Positions 1-9,919 of a stretch of DNA of 64,000 bases are shown here, one piece after another. Made by a program: the position numbers and the translations under genes. Position 1 is the stretch's first letter; the number at the start of each line of letters is the position of its first letter. Below the pieces are notes generated by a model. That model was given only the letters and a program-made list of their open reading frames with translations. It was not told the DNA's origin and did not search any database. The stretch is from an uncultured Rubripirellula sp. (lineage in GTDB: Bacteria; Planctomycetota; Planctomycetia; Pirellulales; Pirellulaceae): the NCBI GenBank assembly GCA_938075415.1, contig CALJHC010000005.1:1-64000 (forward strand), given 5' to 3'.

Positions 1-1620
1 ATTCGTCTTCATTCGACGTTGTTTCTCGGATGACTTGGCATTTGGTTTGAGTATCAGATCCCAAGGCTTATCGGATTGTGATCCTGGCCACCCCGCCTAG
101 GTTTCTCGCTTCCACGCGTGGTTGCCCCAGTTCCCCTGTCAGGTGTTGGGCTTACCCGCACAGATTGATGATTAGAAAACTTTAGAACACTTGTGAGATC
201 GAAAACTTGTACTTCAATAGAAGCCAATAATCCTCCACTCTGACATGAAGTTTGGATCACAAACCATTGAGCTTGAAAGTATGCCGCCTTTTCAAAAGTT
301 GTGTCAAAAGTCAACTCGCAAGTTTTGGAGTATGGTTACGGGTTCGGAAAAACATTTGCAATTTACAGGTCTGCTAACACAACACGAACCAGACTTGATG
401 TCATGTATTCTGGTCTCGGTGCCGAATCTGAAAGATGCACGCGATATTTTCCCGTTTGTGTGTTCACCTGCTTCCCCCCCAGTGATCGTCTCGTCTCTTC
501 CAACATAAACGCGCTGAAGCCCAGCCTCATCAGTCACAGGCATCCTAATCTCTCCTGATTGAGAATCGCTCATCAGCAGTTTGCAAAAGAGTCGGTAGGT
601 TTTCAGCTGGCTGAATTTGAAATCGGAAAAAACCGCCGATGCTTCATTAAATGATTTTCACTGCATTGACATCTCACGACACGGTGAAGAGTTAGTGAGC
701 GGAGAAAGAAACCGTTAGAGGAGGGCGTTGTTGAAATTTGCCCTAGCATGAATTGAAATCACAAACGCATTATCTAATCACAATGATTCCGTCGTCTCGG
801 TGGTTTGGGCAGGGAGCCAGATTTTGAGTTTCGCGAGTCTTGTTTGTCCATCAATGCAATGGAATCTGAAGACGCAAAAAAGTGAAAGTAACATGCCGTG
901 GTCCCTTGCGCGGGGTCGGTTCGGTTTGCACTTAGGAAAATGGAATGTTGATGACCGCAGTCCGCGACCAGTCAGTTCGCGTTTGAAATAGCGAGTCGGG
1001 CCCGTTGGGTTTATGTTTAAACGAACACTGTTGACCCGTTGATTCAATCGCCGTCTGCCATGCATCCGCAGCCAACAACCTAATGACCAAGCCTGCGCGG
1101 GATCGCGTGATTTTTTTCTGGCAACCAACGATTCGCTGAGGGGTGCGTTATCCTTCTTTCAACTCGGCATTGCTTGGATCAAAGAAGCACGGATTGATAC
1201 CGGCTGTGTTGACGATCTCGATCGCGTGGTCGATACCGACAAAGTGCAGTTGGTCAAGCGATTTTTACGGTTAGAAGCTGGACCTGTCCGTTGCCGCGCA
1301 TCACTCCGATGGCGCAATCGTCATCCGAGGCAGTGACGGCGAAAATGGTTGAGTTGAGAATCGAAAACTCAATGAATTCTGAGGCTCATTCGGTTTTGCA
1401 TCAACTGGAAAAAGCCTGGTTTTCGGTCGCTGCACGTGATAGCGGAATGAAATGGAAACGCAGTTGTGAAGCAACGGCCGATCATGCAGCGTGTCTTGTC
1501 GAGTGAACTTCACAACGACTCTGCACGTGCTAGGCAAATCCTTGAGATTACGTCTGTGAAATATCAATTAAATTAAAACAACAACCATCGTGGATCTTGA
1601 AAAGTTGCGTCTTCGGCTCA
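1..1620. other. Non-coding stretch, no recognised gene
   Basis: I find no open frame here with a recognisable family or gene-like composition. Several short overlapping frames on both strands look like chance frames. One plus-strand frame stays open for about 97 codons (about 1043-1336) without a convincing start, and its translation resembles nothing I know. It could be a decayed gene, but that is only a possibility. Confidence 0.5.
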
Positions 1621-2226
1621 TTATTCGCCGCGGTTCATTTCTTTAACGAGTTGGCTGATTGCCTTGAATGATGTATGCCGCGAGCTACCGAGCCATTCGA
1701 ATAAGACACTCTCAAGGCTGATCAACGTAACGCCCAATTCACGCAATCGGAGTAGCGCGGTTTCGTGGTCTATTTTATTTCGAGAGGTAACGGCGTCCAC
1801 GACCACATGGATTTTGAATCCTTCAGCAAGAAGGTCCATCGCTGTTTGCATGATGCAGATGTGTGTCTCAATGCCGACCAAAATAATTTGGTCTCGACCT
1901 TCTTGATGCCAAGTATCCAAAGCAATTCGGCACGCGGCTGCGGAGAAATCACGCTTTGCTTCGGCGTCTGGGTAATCACTCAGCAGCGTGGGCACCAGTG
2001 GACCAAGACCCTCGGGGTATTGAACCGTTGCCGCTCGAACCACCTCAAGCTGATCACAGGCGGTTGTAAGAATTTTTGCTCGATCGATGACGTTTTTGAT
2101 ATCAGGAATTGAATCGCAGAGTCGGTCCTGAAGATCAACAAGCAGGACGGCGCTGCGTTGAGTATCAAGTCGGAATGGCGAGATGATCTGTGGCATGGGC
2201 TGTCTCGGGGCCGTTGCTGGGGACAA
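1621..2226 (-). CDS. Isochorismatase-family cysteine hydrolase
   Basis: This 201-residue protein has the compact alpha/beta fold of the isochorismatase-like (YcaC-type) hydrolases, which cleave amide or ester bonds in small metabolites in the cytoplasm. The family triad is visible: Asp31 in LLVDLQDRL, Lys91 in AKRDFSAA and Cys124 in GIETHICIMQTAMDL, the signature around the nucleophile. Length is normal for the family. Its start codon lies two bases after the stop of the FmdB-like gene upstream, so the two are probably co-transcribed. The substrate cannot be told from sequence; nicotinamidase and N-carbamoyl-amidohydrolase relatives share this fold. Confidence 0.9.
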   Translation of the reverse strand: MSPATAPRQPMPQIISPFRLDTQRSAVLLVDLQDRLCDSIPDIKNVIDRAKILTTACDQLEVVRAATVQYPEGLGPLVPTLLSDYPDAEAKRDFSAAACRIALDTWHQEGRDQIILVGIETHICIMQTAMDLLAEGFKIHVVVDAVTSRNKIDHETALLRLRELGVTLISLESVLFEWLGSSRHTSFKAISQLVKEMNRGE

Positions 2227-2228
2227 GA

Positions 2229-2537
2229 TTACTTACTGTCTTTGCCACCGGATGACTTCTTATTACCGTTGGCTGGTTTTTTTTTGTCGCTGGACTTTTT
2301 CTTCTCACTTGATTGCGATTTTGAATCCGCAGCAGCCGCCTTCTTGTACCCATCACTTCGATAATCGGTCTGATAAAAACCGCTTCCCTTGAAGACGATG
2401 GCAGCGCCGGTTCCGAATAATCGCTTGAGTTTTTTTTTGTTGCATTCGGGGCACTTGGTCAGCACCTCATCATTGATGCCTTGAAAAACTTCGAGTTGAT
2501 GTCCACAGGCATCGCATTCGTAATCGTAGGTCGGCAT
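2229..2537 (-). CDS. FmdB-family zinc ribbon protein
   Basis: A 102-residue protein that opens with MPTYDYECDACG, the hallmark of the FmdB/CxxC putative regulatory family. Four cysteines (C8, C11, C29, C32) form a single zinc ribbon. The second half contains a short hydrophobic segment and ends in a lysine- and serine-rich tail (about residues 68-102) likely to be disordered. The function of FmdB proteins is not established; regulatory and nucleic-acid-binding roles have been proposed. It sits immediately before the isochorismatase-like gene with a two-base gap, implying one transcript. Confidence 0.88.
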   Translation of the reverse strand: MPTYDYECDACGHQLEVFQGINDEVLTKCPECNKKKLKRLFGTGAAIVFKGSGFYQTDYRSDGYKKAAAADSKSQSSEKKKSSDKKKPANGNKKSSGGKDSK

Positions 2538-3138
2538 ATTTGATCACTTTTGAGAAAAATAGGGAGTGATGATTCGCTTCGGCAGAAGGTCGTTGTGATC
2601 GATTCGATCCTGCCATCAAGCCAATGAAGCGGTGAGATCCCCTGATTGTACCAGTGGGTGCTGTCAGGGGATAAGGAGGGTCAGTTTTCCTTATTTCAAC
2701 CCATCCTTTTCCCTCTATGTGCACTCAGTCCCCCATCGTCACTGATGATGTCCCCAAGCCGATGGATTTTAATCGCCGCAGTGCCGTCCTTGCTCGGTTT
2801 GCTTGACAGATTCTCTCTTGCCATGGAGCTGCTTGTGGCAGCGATTGACGACTCTGGGCCAGCTTCAGCTTAACGAGAGTGCAATCAGGAACCAATGTTG
2901 TGCCTAAGGAAGTACCTTCAAGATCCCGAGTTGTTCTCAGTGTGTGCGAAGGAACTTTTTTTAGAGATGAGACTGAATCAGGCCTGAGATTAAAAATTTA
3001 CAGGCAGTCGAAAGACCAATGATCAACTGTTTCCCGAAGAGATTCACGAGTCCATCGCGTGGAGCTGAATCGGAGAATGCCAATTAGGTGACTGAACAGG
3101 TTGCAGGAGATGGCCAGCGACTTTTTTGATCAAATCGA
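2538..3138. other. Intergenic, nothing recognised
   Basis: About 600 bases between the FmdB-like gene and the end of the TIGR03009-like gene. It should hold the promoter for the FmdB/isochorismatase pair on the minus strand, but I cannot single out a convincing one. Confidence 0.5.
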
Positions 3139-3167
3139 CGATAAGTCAATCATTGATTGACTTATCG
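3139..3167 (-). terminator. Hairpin at the 3' end of the TIGR03009-like gene
   Basis: A perfect 12-bp stem (3139-3150 with 3156-3167) closes on a 5-nt loop and overlaps the stop codon of the upstream minus-strand gene. The following bases are only moderately T-rich, so termination efficiency is uncertain; it may instead protect the 3' end of the message. Confidence 0.55.
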
Positions 3168-4235
3168 AGTCGTAGTTCCAGAAGGGGCCGTCGCTGCTTG
3201 TTGTGCGTCGGGTGAGGAGGATTGACCGAACTGACTGTGCATGATTTTCCAATCGGATGGTGGTTTTTCTGGAATGAAATTTCCGAGGAATCGCTGAAAA
3301 CCAGCTCCGACCGCATTCCGTTTTGAATCTTGGAATTCGTAATGATCCCATTTCGGAGCATTTTTGGCGTGGAAATTTGGTGCATACATCAGCAGGGCAC
3401 GCGGCAAGAAGGTTCCGGCATCCAAGGCAATTTGAACTAATTTGTACTGCGATCGATCCTCTTGACGTTTTGGCCATGCTTCGATCAATACCAAGCCTTC
3501 AGCCGGCGCTTTGACTTGTCGAACCCAGTAACGTTGCTGTATCTGGGTTGCATCAAGGTTGAAAACGAATGGTAGCGGACTGTTGAAAATTTTCTGACCT
3601 CGCATCTCCGCAGGCAATTCCTGAATTTTACATTCCTTGCGACTGCGATCAAATTCGATCAACTGCTTGCCGTTGCAAACCCAGTGTTCACCAAACTGAC
3701 TGGGTTGAGGTTGTAGAATGGGTTGTTGATTGGCGTCAAAACCATTGAAGAACACAAGGCGATCTACGCGGAACAAACCATTGTCTGGCGCTGCATACTT
3801 GATCACTCCATCGGCGCGGGTGGCAAACTGACCAGCCGGTGCTGCAAACATATCGTAATGCCACCTGGTGAAGGAGCATTCCAGAGTTTTCATATTCTTG
3901 CTTTGACGCTCCCAATTGACGAGCACGGTTTGCAATTGTGCTTGAGCAGAAGCGTTCAACGCTGGAAATGGTTGAACTGGGGCAGTGTTGGTGACGACAC
4001 CGGAGTTTGTTGCGACGCGTTGCACCGGGCGTTGTGTCGGCGTGGCCTGCGACTGCTGGGTTCGAACGGAAGGTGATGGGTTGGTCTGCTGGGCCATCAC
4101 TTGGGAGGTCCCCATCGCATGAGGAAAGCAAACCGCGATGGCAAGAAACGTAATTTTCTTCAGTCGCATCATCCGTGACGCCCGCATTTGATTCGTAATC
4201 TGTGGTGATTTGATGCTTCCTTGCACCCGATTCAT
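3162..4235 (-). CDS. TIGR03009-like exported planctomycete protein
   Basis: A 357-residue protein matching my recollection of the TIGR03009 family, found in Planctomycetes and without known function. A hydrophobic signal-like segment begins at residue 24 (RLKKITFLAIAVCFPHAMG) and ends near AMGTSQVMAQQ. A Gln/Thr/Pro-rich linker follows (about 50-95), then a beta-rich domain with many Trp and Tyr residues that looks like an outer-membrane lipoprotein-carrier type fold (LolA/LppX-like), which is inference. The ATG pair at residues 22/23 (4172 or 4169) would give a conventional signal peptide and may be the true start. The gene stands alone and ends in a hairpin. Confidence 0.8.
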   Translation of the reverse strand: MNRVQGSIKSPQITNQMRASRMMRLKKITFLAIAVCFPHAMGTSQVMAQQTNPSPSVRTQQSQATPTQRPVQRVATNSGVVTNTAPVQPFPALNASAQAQLQTVLVNWERQSKNMKTLECSFTRWHYDMFAAPAGQFATRADGVIKYAAPDNGLFRVDRLVFFNGFDANQQPILQPQPSQFGEHWVCNGKQLIEFDRSRKECKIQELPAEMRGQKIFNSPLPFVFNLDATQIQQRYWVRQVKAPAEGLVLIEAWPKRQEDRSQYKLVQIALDAGTFLPRALLMYAPNFHAKNAPKWDHYEFQDSKRNAVGAGFQRFLGNFIPEKPPSDWKIMHSQFGQSSSPDAQQAATAPSGTTTR

Positions 4236-4351
4236 TTTGAGATCGTACCAACGCCCTGAGGTCGAGGGGAAGACGAATCAGGCCTCCAGCAAAAGGACTC
4301 ATCGACTTTTGCGATCACGCGGAGATCTTCACACATGGTGATGTTTCACAA

Positions 4352-4435
4352 TGTGTTTCCCGGTGTGTTTCCCGGTGTGTTTCCCGGTGTGTTTCCCGGT
4401 GTGTTTAACGGTGTGTTTAACGGTGTGTTTTGGGG
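4352..4435. repeat. Seven-copy 12-bp tandem repeat
   Basis: Seven consecutive 12-bp units of the form TGTGTTTCCCGG; the first four are identical, the next two read TGTGTTTAACGG and the last TGTGTTTTGGGG. A second short duplication (TCTGATTTGGGG type) follows. It lies in the 0.5-kb gap between the TIGR03009-like gene and the GspE-like gene. The block structure of the variants suggests growth by local duplication. Confidence 0.95.
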
Positions 4436-4744
4436 TCTGATTTGGGGTCTGATTTCGTCGAGGCGTATCATTCTCAGGCAGCAAGACGCCCTGAATTACA
4501 ATTTACTCTGATGCGGGTACGACTTCTTCGAAACCGATGGCATTAATGGGGTCCAACTGCGAATGCCGTAAGGTCTTTGATGACGCAATGACGGGTCGTT
4601 CTGATAAAAACAAACACCCAGTGTGCTCTCTCTGCTCAATGATCCAGAGGCCGTCCGCAATGATTAGTTGCTGCTTGTTGGTTCAAAACCATGCATTCCA
4701 ACGATTTTCTGACGTGTCATTTTCTGCAGAGGTGGCTCGTTCTG

Positions 4745-6079
4745 TCAGCGTTTGGCAAACATTCGCTTCAGCTCGTCCAGACTGGTTAGGCCGCGAGCTA
4801 CCGTCAGGACCGCTTCAGCTTGCATCCCACGATGTCCCTCATTTTTTGCGACTTGATTCAACTGGTTGATGTCTTGTGTTTTCAGAAGAGCCGCACGCAG
4901 TTGATCCCCGGGAATCAATAACTCAAAAATTGCAATCCGACCAAGGTAGCCTCTGCCTGCACAAGCCGAACAAGGTTCAATTGGCGCGGGGCGACCATTT
5001 TCATCTACCTGCTGTTCGATTGGGGGTGGGACAAACGGCTGATAGAGCATGGCAACGCGGCCCGCAGGAATTCCGAGTTGTTTAAGCAGTTGAGGGGTTG
5101 GTTCGTAGCCGACTTTGCACTGGTCACAAAGCCGACGGACTAAACGCTGACCCAAGACGGCACCGAGTGTTGCAGTGATTTCCGCCGCACTGTCTTTGTA
5201 CCTTGCCAGATAACTGGCCAATCCTTGCATCGCAGTGGGTGCGACCATCCTGGCATAGATCTGTTTTTCAGTTTTCTTGATTTGTGCAACGGCCAGTTGC
5301 ATCGATTCTGGATCGGGTGGTTCCGGAAAAATTAAGACATCCGGTTCCTTAAGGATGGCACTTTTGACCAGTGCAGGTAAAGCCACGTCGGTGTCGCCAC
5401 CGAATAAATTGGCGTTAATGTTGATGACTTCCGGTTCTTGCGCGTCTTTGTTTTCAAAGGCCTGAAAATCTCGCACTAGTTTATCGGCCGCGTTCATCGA
5501 ACAGTTCCAGGTCGTTGTGAGACCTTCACCTTTGGGAGCAGTGATGAGGATACTGTTGCCGTGGGCGTCGAGTTTTTCTTTGAACTGTTCGAGTTGCTTA
5601 TCCCGCATCCCAAGCTCGCTCATTCTTTCGAATGGAACTTTGTCGGGCTCGATTCGAGCCATGACCTGTTCGCCGGTTGGTGTTCCCCGGGACTGCAGGG
5701 TGAGGGTGAATTTCTCTTTGGCAACCTTGAGCCCAAGTTTCCCGGTTTGAGTCGACCGTCGATCCGTAGCATTCATGAGGCTAAGTTGCTTCAAAGCCAC
5801 CAGCATCGCATCTCCAATCTCTCGCTCCAAAGGAGGCAGTTGCTCCCAAGCGCCATCAACCTGATAGCGAATCGCGCAGGCTGCTTTGGTGAAATCCATC
5901 AGCATGTGGGTTGCTCTTGATTGAATCGCATGTGCCAGTTGGCCGCCACCGATCGCATAGCCGACCCCCTGCCGAGTTTGAACAAGTAGGGCCTGTGCCT
6001 CTGATCGAACCTCAATGCGTGGAGAAAAGTCCACGGGTTCCACTGTCTGCCAAAGTTGAATTTCTTGTTGCTCAGCCAT
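4745..6079 (-). CDS. GspE/PilB-like protein with degenerate ATPase motifs
   Basis: A 444-residue homologue of type II secretion/type IV pilus assembly ATPases. The C-terminal half matches GspE/PilB: LGAVLGQRLVRRLCDQC (about 305-321), a second CxxC at 370/373 in PCSACAGRGYLGRIAIFELL, completing the four-cysteine zinc site, and the distal helical region. The nucleotide site is eroded. The P-loop reads APKGEGLTTT (181-190), with Leu187 where the essential Lys should be. The Walker B region reads EPDVLIFPEPPD (245-256) instead of the usual DPDVIMVGEIRD, and the His box (STLHTN type) is replaced by ARMVAP. I infer a structural or regulatory partner that does not hydrolyse ATP normally. It lies just downstream of pilT on the same strand. 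Confidence 0.85.
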   Translation of the reverse strand: MAEQQEIQLWQTVEPVDFSPRIEVRSEAQALLVQTRQGVGYAIGGGQLAHAIQSRATHMLMDFTKAACAIRYQVDGAWEQLPPLEREIGDAMLVALKQLSLMNATDRRSTQTGKLGLKVAKEKFTLTLQSRGTPTGEQVMARIEPDKVPFERMSELGMRDKQLEQFKEKLDAHGNSILITAPKGEGLTTTWNCSMNAADKLVRDFQAFENKDAQEPEVININANLFGGDTDVALPALVKSAILKEPDVLIFPEPPDPESMQLAVAQIKKTEKQIYARMVAPTAMQGLASYLARYKDSAAEITATLGAVLGQRLVRRLCDQCKVGYEPTPQLLKQLGIPAGRVAMLYQPFVPPPIEQQVDENGRPAPIEPCSACAGRGYLGRIAIFELLIPGDQLRAALLKTQDINQLNQVAKNEGHRGMQAEAVLTVARGLTSLDELKRMFAKR

Positions 6080-6361
6080 CGAGTTGGCAATGCCTTTGAT
6101 AGGAGGGAAATCGATGAAATATTCGACGACGACCGCTAGCTCAGCGGGTCATCATCAGGTGATTGAATCGTTTACTGGCTTGTTATGGTTTGGCTCGAAT
6201 GGTAACGCCAAAAAATAACAGAAGGAAAGCTTTTTAAAACAGGTCAGCTCAGTCGCGCGAGTCAGGTTGGGATGATGACTCAGGATTGCGGATTGGGCAA
6301 GGTATTGAACGCAAGCTCCTCTGGCCGATTCAGCCATTCGATGAATCGGTTCTGGTTGACA

Positions 6362-7564
6362 CTAAAGGATACCGGGAGCCTTCACGTCAATTCCCTTCAA
6401 CGCCATCTTTAAGGCTTCTTTATTCGGTGCGACAGCAAATGCGGTTGGCCGATCGATTAGCTCATCATCAATCAGGCCTTTCAGGCTCATTGTGAAGTCT
6501 TGCATTCCATCTTCCGCACCAATTCGAATCGCATCGGGCAATTTTTGATCTTCACCCTCGAGCACAAGCTTCCGAATCATCGGGCTGAATGTCATGACCT
6601 CGCAAGTGGGAACTCGCGGAACATTGGGCCGGATACTTTTCAGAAGTTTCTGTGCAACGATTCCCTTCATGTTGAACGCGATTGCGGAGCGAATCGCGTT
6701 ATGCATTTCTTCGGGGAACAGGTCAAGAATACGCCCGATGGTTGTTGATGCACTTGATGCGTGAATGGTGCCGAATACGAGGTGTCCCGTTTCCGCAGCG
6801 TGGATAGCGGTCATGAACGTTTCCTCGTCACGAAGTTCTCCCACCAGGATGATGTCGGGGTCTTCACGAACCGCGTGCTTCATGCCAATTTCAAAATCCT
6901 TGACATCCTGTCCCACTTCACGCTGGTTAATCAACGATTTGTCCTCGCTGAAAATGAATTCAATCGGGTCCTCAAGTGTCAGGATATGTTTTCGATAGAT
7001 GCTGTTGATGTAGTTGAGCATCGAACCGATGGTTGTGCTTTTTCCTGAGCCGGTAACCCCTGCCAGCAAAACCATGCCTTGATCGTAGTGACAGAGCTGC
7101 TCAATCGATTCAGGTAAAAACAGGCCACGAAAGTCAGGGATGAAATTATTAATTCGTCGAGCAACGAGTCCAATGTTTCCCAATGATTTCAACATATTGA
7201 CTCGAAATCGCCATCGAACATTATCCACGTGAATGGTGTGTGAAAAGTCGGCCCCGCCCTCCTCTTCAAAGATTTGTAAGTTACGTTCGTCCATCATTGG
7301 CAACAGCAAGTCAACCATCTCTTCCGCTTCAACCGGCGGGCGGTTAAGTGGTCGCAGCGTTCCAGCAACTCTGACCATCGGTGGTTGACCAACCTTCATG
7401 TGAAGGTCAGATCCTTCAAGTTTCACCAACGCCTTGAAAATCTTGTCAACTTCCAGTTCGCCCTTGTCTTGCAGAAGACTTTCACGCAACCTCGCAGCGA
7501 CCGCTTCAGCTGTGTGTGACATATTCGACGGAGCCGCAGGGGTTTTTCCAGATTTAGACGACAT
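6362..7564 (-). CDS. pilT: PilT-type pilus retraction ATPase
   Basis: A 400-residue cytoplasmic hexameric ATPase of the PilT/PilU family that powers type IV pilus retraction. The N-terminal PAS-like domain carries SDLHMKVGQPPMVRVAGTL (52-70). Motifs are intact: Walker A GVTGSGKST (169-177), Asp box LTLEDPIE, Walker B DPDIILVGE (235-243), His box GTIHAS (265-270), and AIRSAIAFNMKGIVAQKLL, the PilT signature. About 30 extra N-terminal residues precede the usual start. A gap of some 280 bases separates it from the degenerate GspE-like gene downstream; no other pilus gene is nearby, so the partner pilin and platform genes must lie elsewhere. Confidence 0.93.
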   Translation of the reverse strand: MSSKSGKTPAAPSNMSHTAEAVAARLRESLLQDKGELEVDKIFKALVKLEGSDLHMKVGQPPMVRVAGTLRPLNRPPVEAEEMVDLLLPMMDERNLQIFEEEGGADFSHTIHVDNVRWRFRVNMLKSLGNIGLVARRINNFIPDFRGLFLPESIEQLCHYDQGMVLLAGVTGSGKSTTIGSMLNYINSIYRKHILTLEDPIEFIFSEDKSLINQREVGQDVKDFEIGMKHAVREDPDIILVGELRDEETFMTAIHAAETGHLVFGTIHASSASTTIGRILDLFPEEMHNAIRSAIAFNMKGIVAQKLLKSIRPNVPRVPTCEVMTFSPMIRKLVLEGEDQKLPDAIRIGAEDGMQDFTMSLKGLIDDELIDRPTAFAVAPNKEALKMALKGIDVKAPGIL

Positions 7565-8525
7565 AAGAAACGTTTTGATAGAAAGAGATGACGTGAAAAG
7601 ATAAATCAGACGCCTTGTCCATTACCGACTCAACGATCGTGGCAATGTAATGTCCGCCGGATTGCAACCGTAAGAGCTGCGAGCGTCTGCCCATTGAAAG
7701 GCTTGGTTTGAAGAGTCCCTCAACTTTCAGTCCTTCCTGTTCGGTTTAGTCGCTCAGGCCCCGCACACAGTTTAATCCATCTGTGACTGGGGCAAGCGTA
7801 CTTACCGGTTTGTTCCACCCGCATCTCGACACTATTTTATCGGCTCAGAGGGACTCTTTCCTTGGGAAATCGGGGTGGCATGGCGGAAGGTCACCCAAGT
7901 TGCTGCCTGTTGAGCTGGAAATTGTTGTCGTGAGAAGTCTTGAATCCGTTCGTGAAAAACAGGGAAATACCGTGTAATGGTATTCAAGAGTTGCCCGCTT
8001 TCAGTGCCTTAGTCGACTTTTTTGCCCTACTCAGACAGGTTGGGACAATTTTAAGTCGATTGGTCACTGTGATCACACTCGGAGGATGAGTCGGGTCAAG
8101 GCAGACTTTCAGCGAGGTTTTGGAAAGAGAGGATCGATTGGTCCAGCGTCTTGTGTGGCTGGATTTACCGGACGAGGTCACCATATTACGGTGGAGTTCT
8201 TGCGGGGAAGCGATGTTCCGCATGACCGAGCATCATGTCGGCTTATCAAGAGCTTTGAGGATCAGTGTTCTCCGATGCGTCTTGGATAGCCGATCATTTC
8301 GTCAGGTGCTTTGGTCGTTTTCCTGTGCGATAGGTTTCCGCATCATCGGTGATCCCACAAGAATATGTGCGTCCAAGCATGAAGGTACCGATGCTCCAAC
8401 AAGAGGCGAAAAGATTCTTGCGTTGGACTCGGATGGGGAACCGTAACATGTCGCCGCATGGCTGCACCCTTTTCGTGATGTGGTGGTGGTGGGAGCCTTT
8501 CTCGGTTCAGGCGATCTCGTTCCGT
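7565..8525. other. Intergenic, nothing recognised
   Basis: Almost 1 kb without a supportable gene. Short frames on both strands lack family resemblance. The upstream region of pilT on the minus strand is at its left end. Confidence 0.5.
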
Positions 8526-9653
8526 TTAGTAAAAGTTCAGTTCATGAAATGGCATTGCCAGCTCCTCACCGCGTATCTCATTGCGAAGCAAGCGTTGCAT
8601 GAAACTTTTTCCGGATAGATTCTGCTCGTAAAAAGATACAACTCTTTGGCTCATCGCTTTTTGTTCCGAGACGGGCATTGATATGACTCGATTAATCGCG
8701 TCGACCAATCCCTCGCGTCCTTGAAAGCGGATTGCGTTGATACCGTCTTCAAGATTTGGATGCACTCGATCTCCGTACTCGAGGATGGGGATGGTTCCAA
8801 CGCTCATCGCTTCGGTGAGATGGTGGCAAATGGGTTGCCTACCGCCGGGACCACAAAGAAAGAACCTAGCCATGGCGAGTGTAGGTAGCCAATCACTTGC
8901 CGAAATCGTACTTTTGGCACTGTCAAGAAATACCATGGAATCAACCGACTTGTTTTCCGAGAGTTGACTCGAGCTGCCATTCGGAAATTGGTCGAGAACT
9001 CTTGGTGCAAAATGTGATCGAACCGTTGCGAGTACATCCAACCGATTCAAAATGTTGAATTCATTTTCCATCCACGGGGATCCGTATTTGGGTCGTTGGC
9101 AACCAGCAAATAAAACGAGGCACTTTTTCCGTTGCGTTTCACGCATTCCATCTAGGCTTTGGGTCGGCAGTTCCCTGAGCGTCCAAGGGTGCATGGGATA
9201 GGGCATGACGGGTGGATCTTTGGGCAGATCTCGACCAATTTTCAGGTGCAAATGCCTCAGGTTCCTCTTTGTAATATCCCGCTGTTGATGATCTTTGAGA
9301 GGTTGGTCACTTAGGACCAGTGATCCGTGTGTAATCGGAGTGGTGTTGGATTGGTAGGAGACAAAGTCTTCTGACACCATGGCCCTGCCATAAACCTTGT
9401 GGACGATTCCGGTAAGAAGCATTTGGTTGCAACGCAACTGCGTGGGTGATCCACATTCAGCAGCGTGATAGGCAATCGAGAAGAGGTGTCTTCCGCCATC
9501 AAACATAAGTTGGGTGGTCTTAAGATCAAGCACCAACGGTCTTTCGGAGAGTTCCGCATGACAGGGTTTCTTTTTCTTCAGGATACGATTCGCTCGAACT
9601 CGCTCAAACGGATATCGTAAAAAGAGTTTCAATGTCATGGAGCCGGGTCTCAA
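8526..9653 (-). CDS. Exostosin/GT-like glycosyltransferase (putative)
   Basis: A 375-residue protein without a signal peptide. Its C-terminal part, FFLCGPGGRQPICHHLTEAM with SVGTIPILEYGDRVHPNLED just after (about 270-315), resembles the nucleotide-sugar binding region of exostosin-like and related GT-B glycosyltransferases, where a conserved Glu/Pro stretch sits in a loop before a helix. An ATG at residue 6 (9638) is an equally good start. It stands alone, flanked by pilT and by the terminator of the rplK operon. A role in surface polysaccharide synthesis is plausible but not shown; the N-terminal half matches nothing I recognise. Confidence 0.6.
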   Translation of the reverse strand: MRPGSMTLKLFLRYPFERVRANRILKKKKPCHAELSERPLVLDLKTTQLMFDGGRHLFSIAYHAAECGSPTQLRCNQMLLTGIVHKVYGRAMVSEDFVSYQSNTTPITHGSLVLSDQPLKDHQQRDITKRNLRHLHLKIGRDLPKDPPVMPYPMHPWTLRELPTQSLDGMRETQRKKCLVLFAGCQRPKYGSPWMENEFNILNRLDVLATVRSHFAPRVLDQFPNGSSSQLSENKSVDSMVFLDSAKSTISASDWLPTLAMARFFLCGPGGRQPICHHLTEAMSVGTIPILEYGDRVHPNLEDGINAIRFQGREGLVDAINRVISMPVSEQKAMSQRVVSFYEQNLSGKSFMQRLLRNEIRGEELAMPFHELNFY

Positions 9654-9767
9654 GCGGGTTTTGGTTCGGCGAAACAGGTCTCACTAAGCTTGGCGTCTTA
9701 TGAGTTATTCAAAAACCTGACAAAGTTTAGCTTGTTTGGGTCATGACTGTGGCGGTCAACGCGCATG

Positions 9768-9799
9768 AAAAACGCTCCACCTTATTCATGGTAGAGCGT
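9768..9799 (-). terminator. Rho-independent terminator of the tuf-secE-nusG-rplK operon
   Basis: On the minus strand a 10-bp stem with one mismatch (9790-9799 with 9772-9781) encloses an 8-nt loop and is followed by a run of five T residues. It lies about 120 bases after the rplK stop codon, so the operon ends here and does not continue into rplA. Confidence 0.85.
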
Positions 9800-9919
9800 C
9801 TCGAGTTTCAATGAATTTGAAGTGGAAATCCGTTCCAGGAGGGGAGATTCTTCAACTGCGCACTAGGACGGGCAGCGACAGCAAGTTAGCGGGACTTGAT
9901 CTCTTGTGAACCTGCAGCC

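Noticed and set aside
1043..1336. 97-codon open stretch as a decayed gene
   Set aside because: It has no convincing start, no recognised family and a composition not clearly coding. A database search would be needed.
4352..4435. Regular short repeats that resemble a CRISPR array
   Set aside because: The units are directly adjacent with no spacers, 12 bp long, and no cas genes are present. The same applies to the 51703-51814 array.
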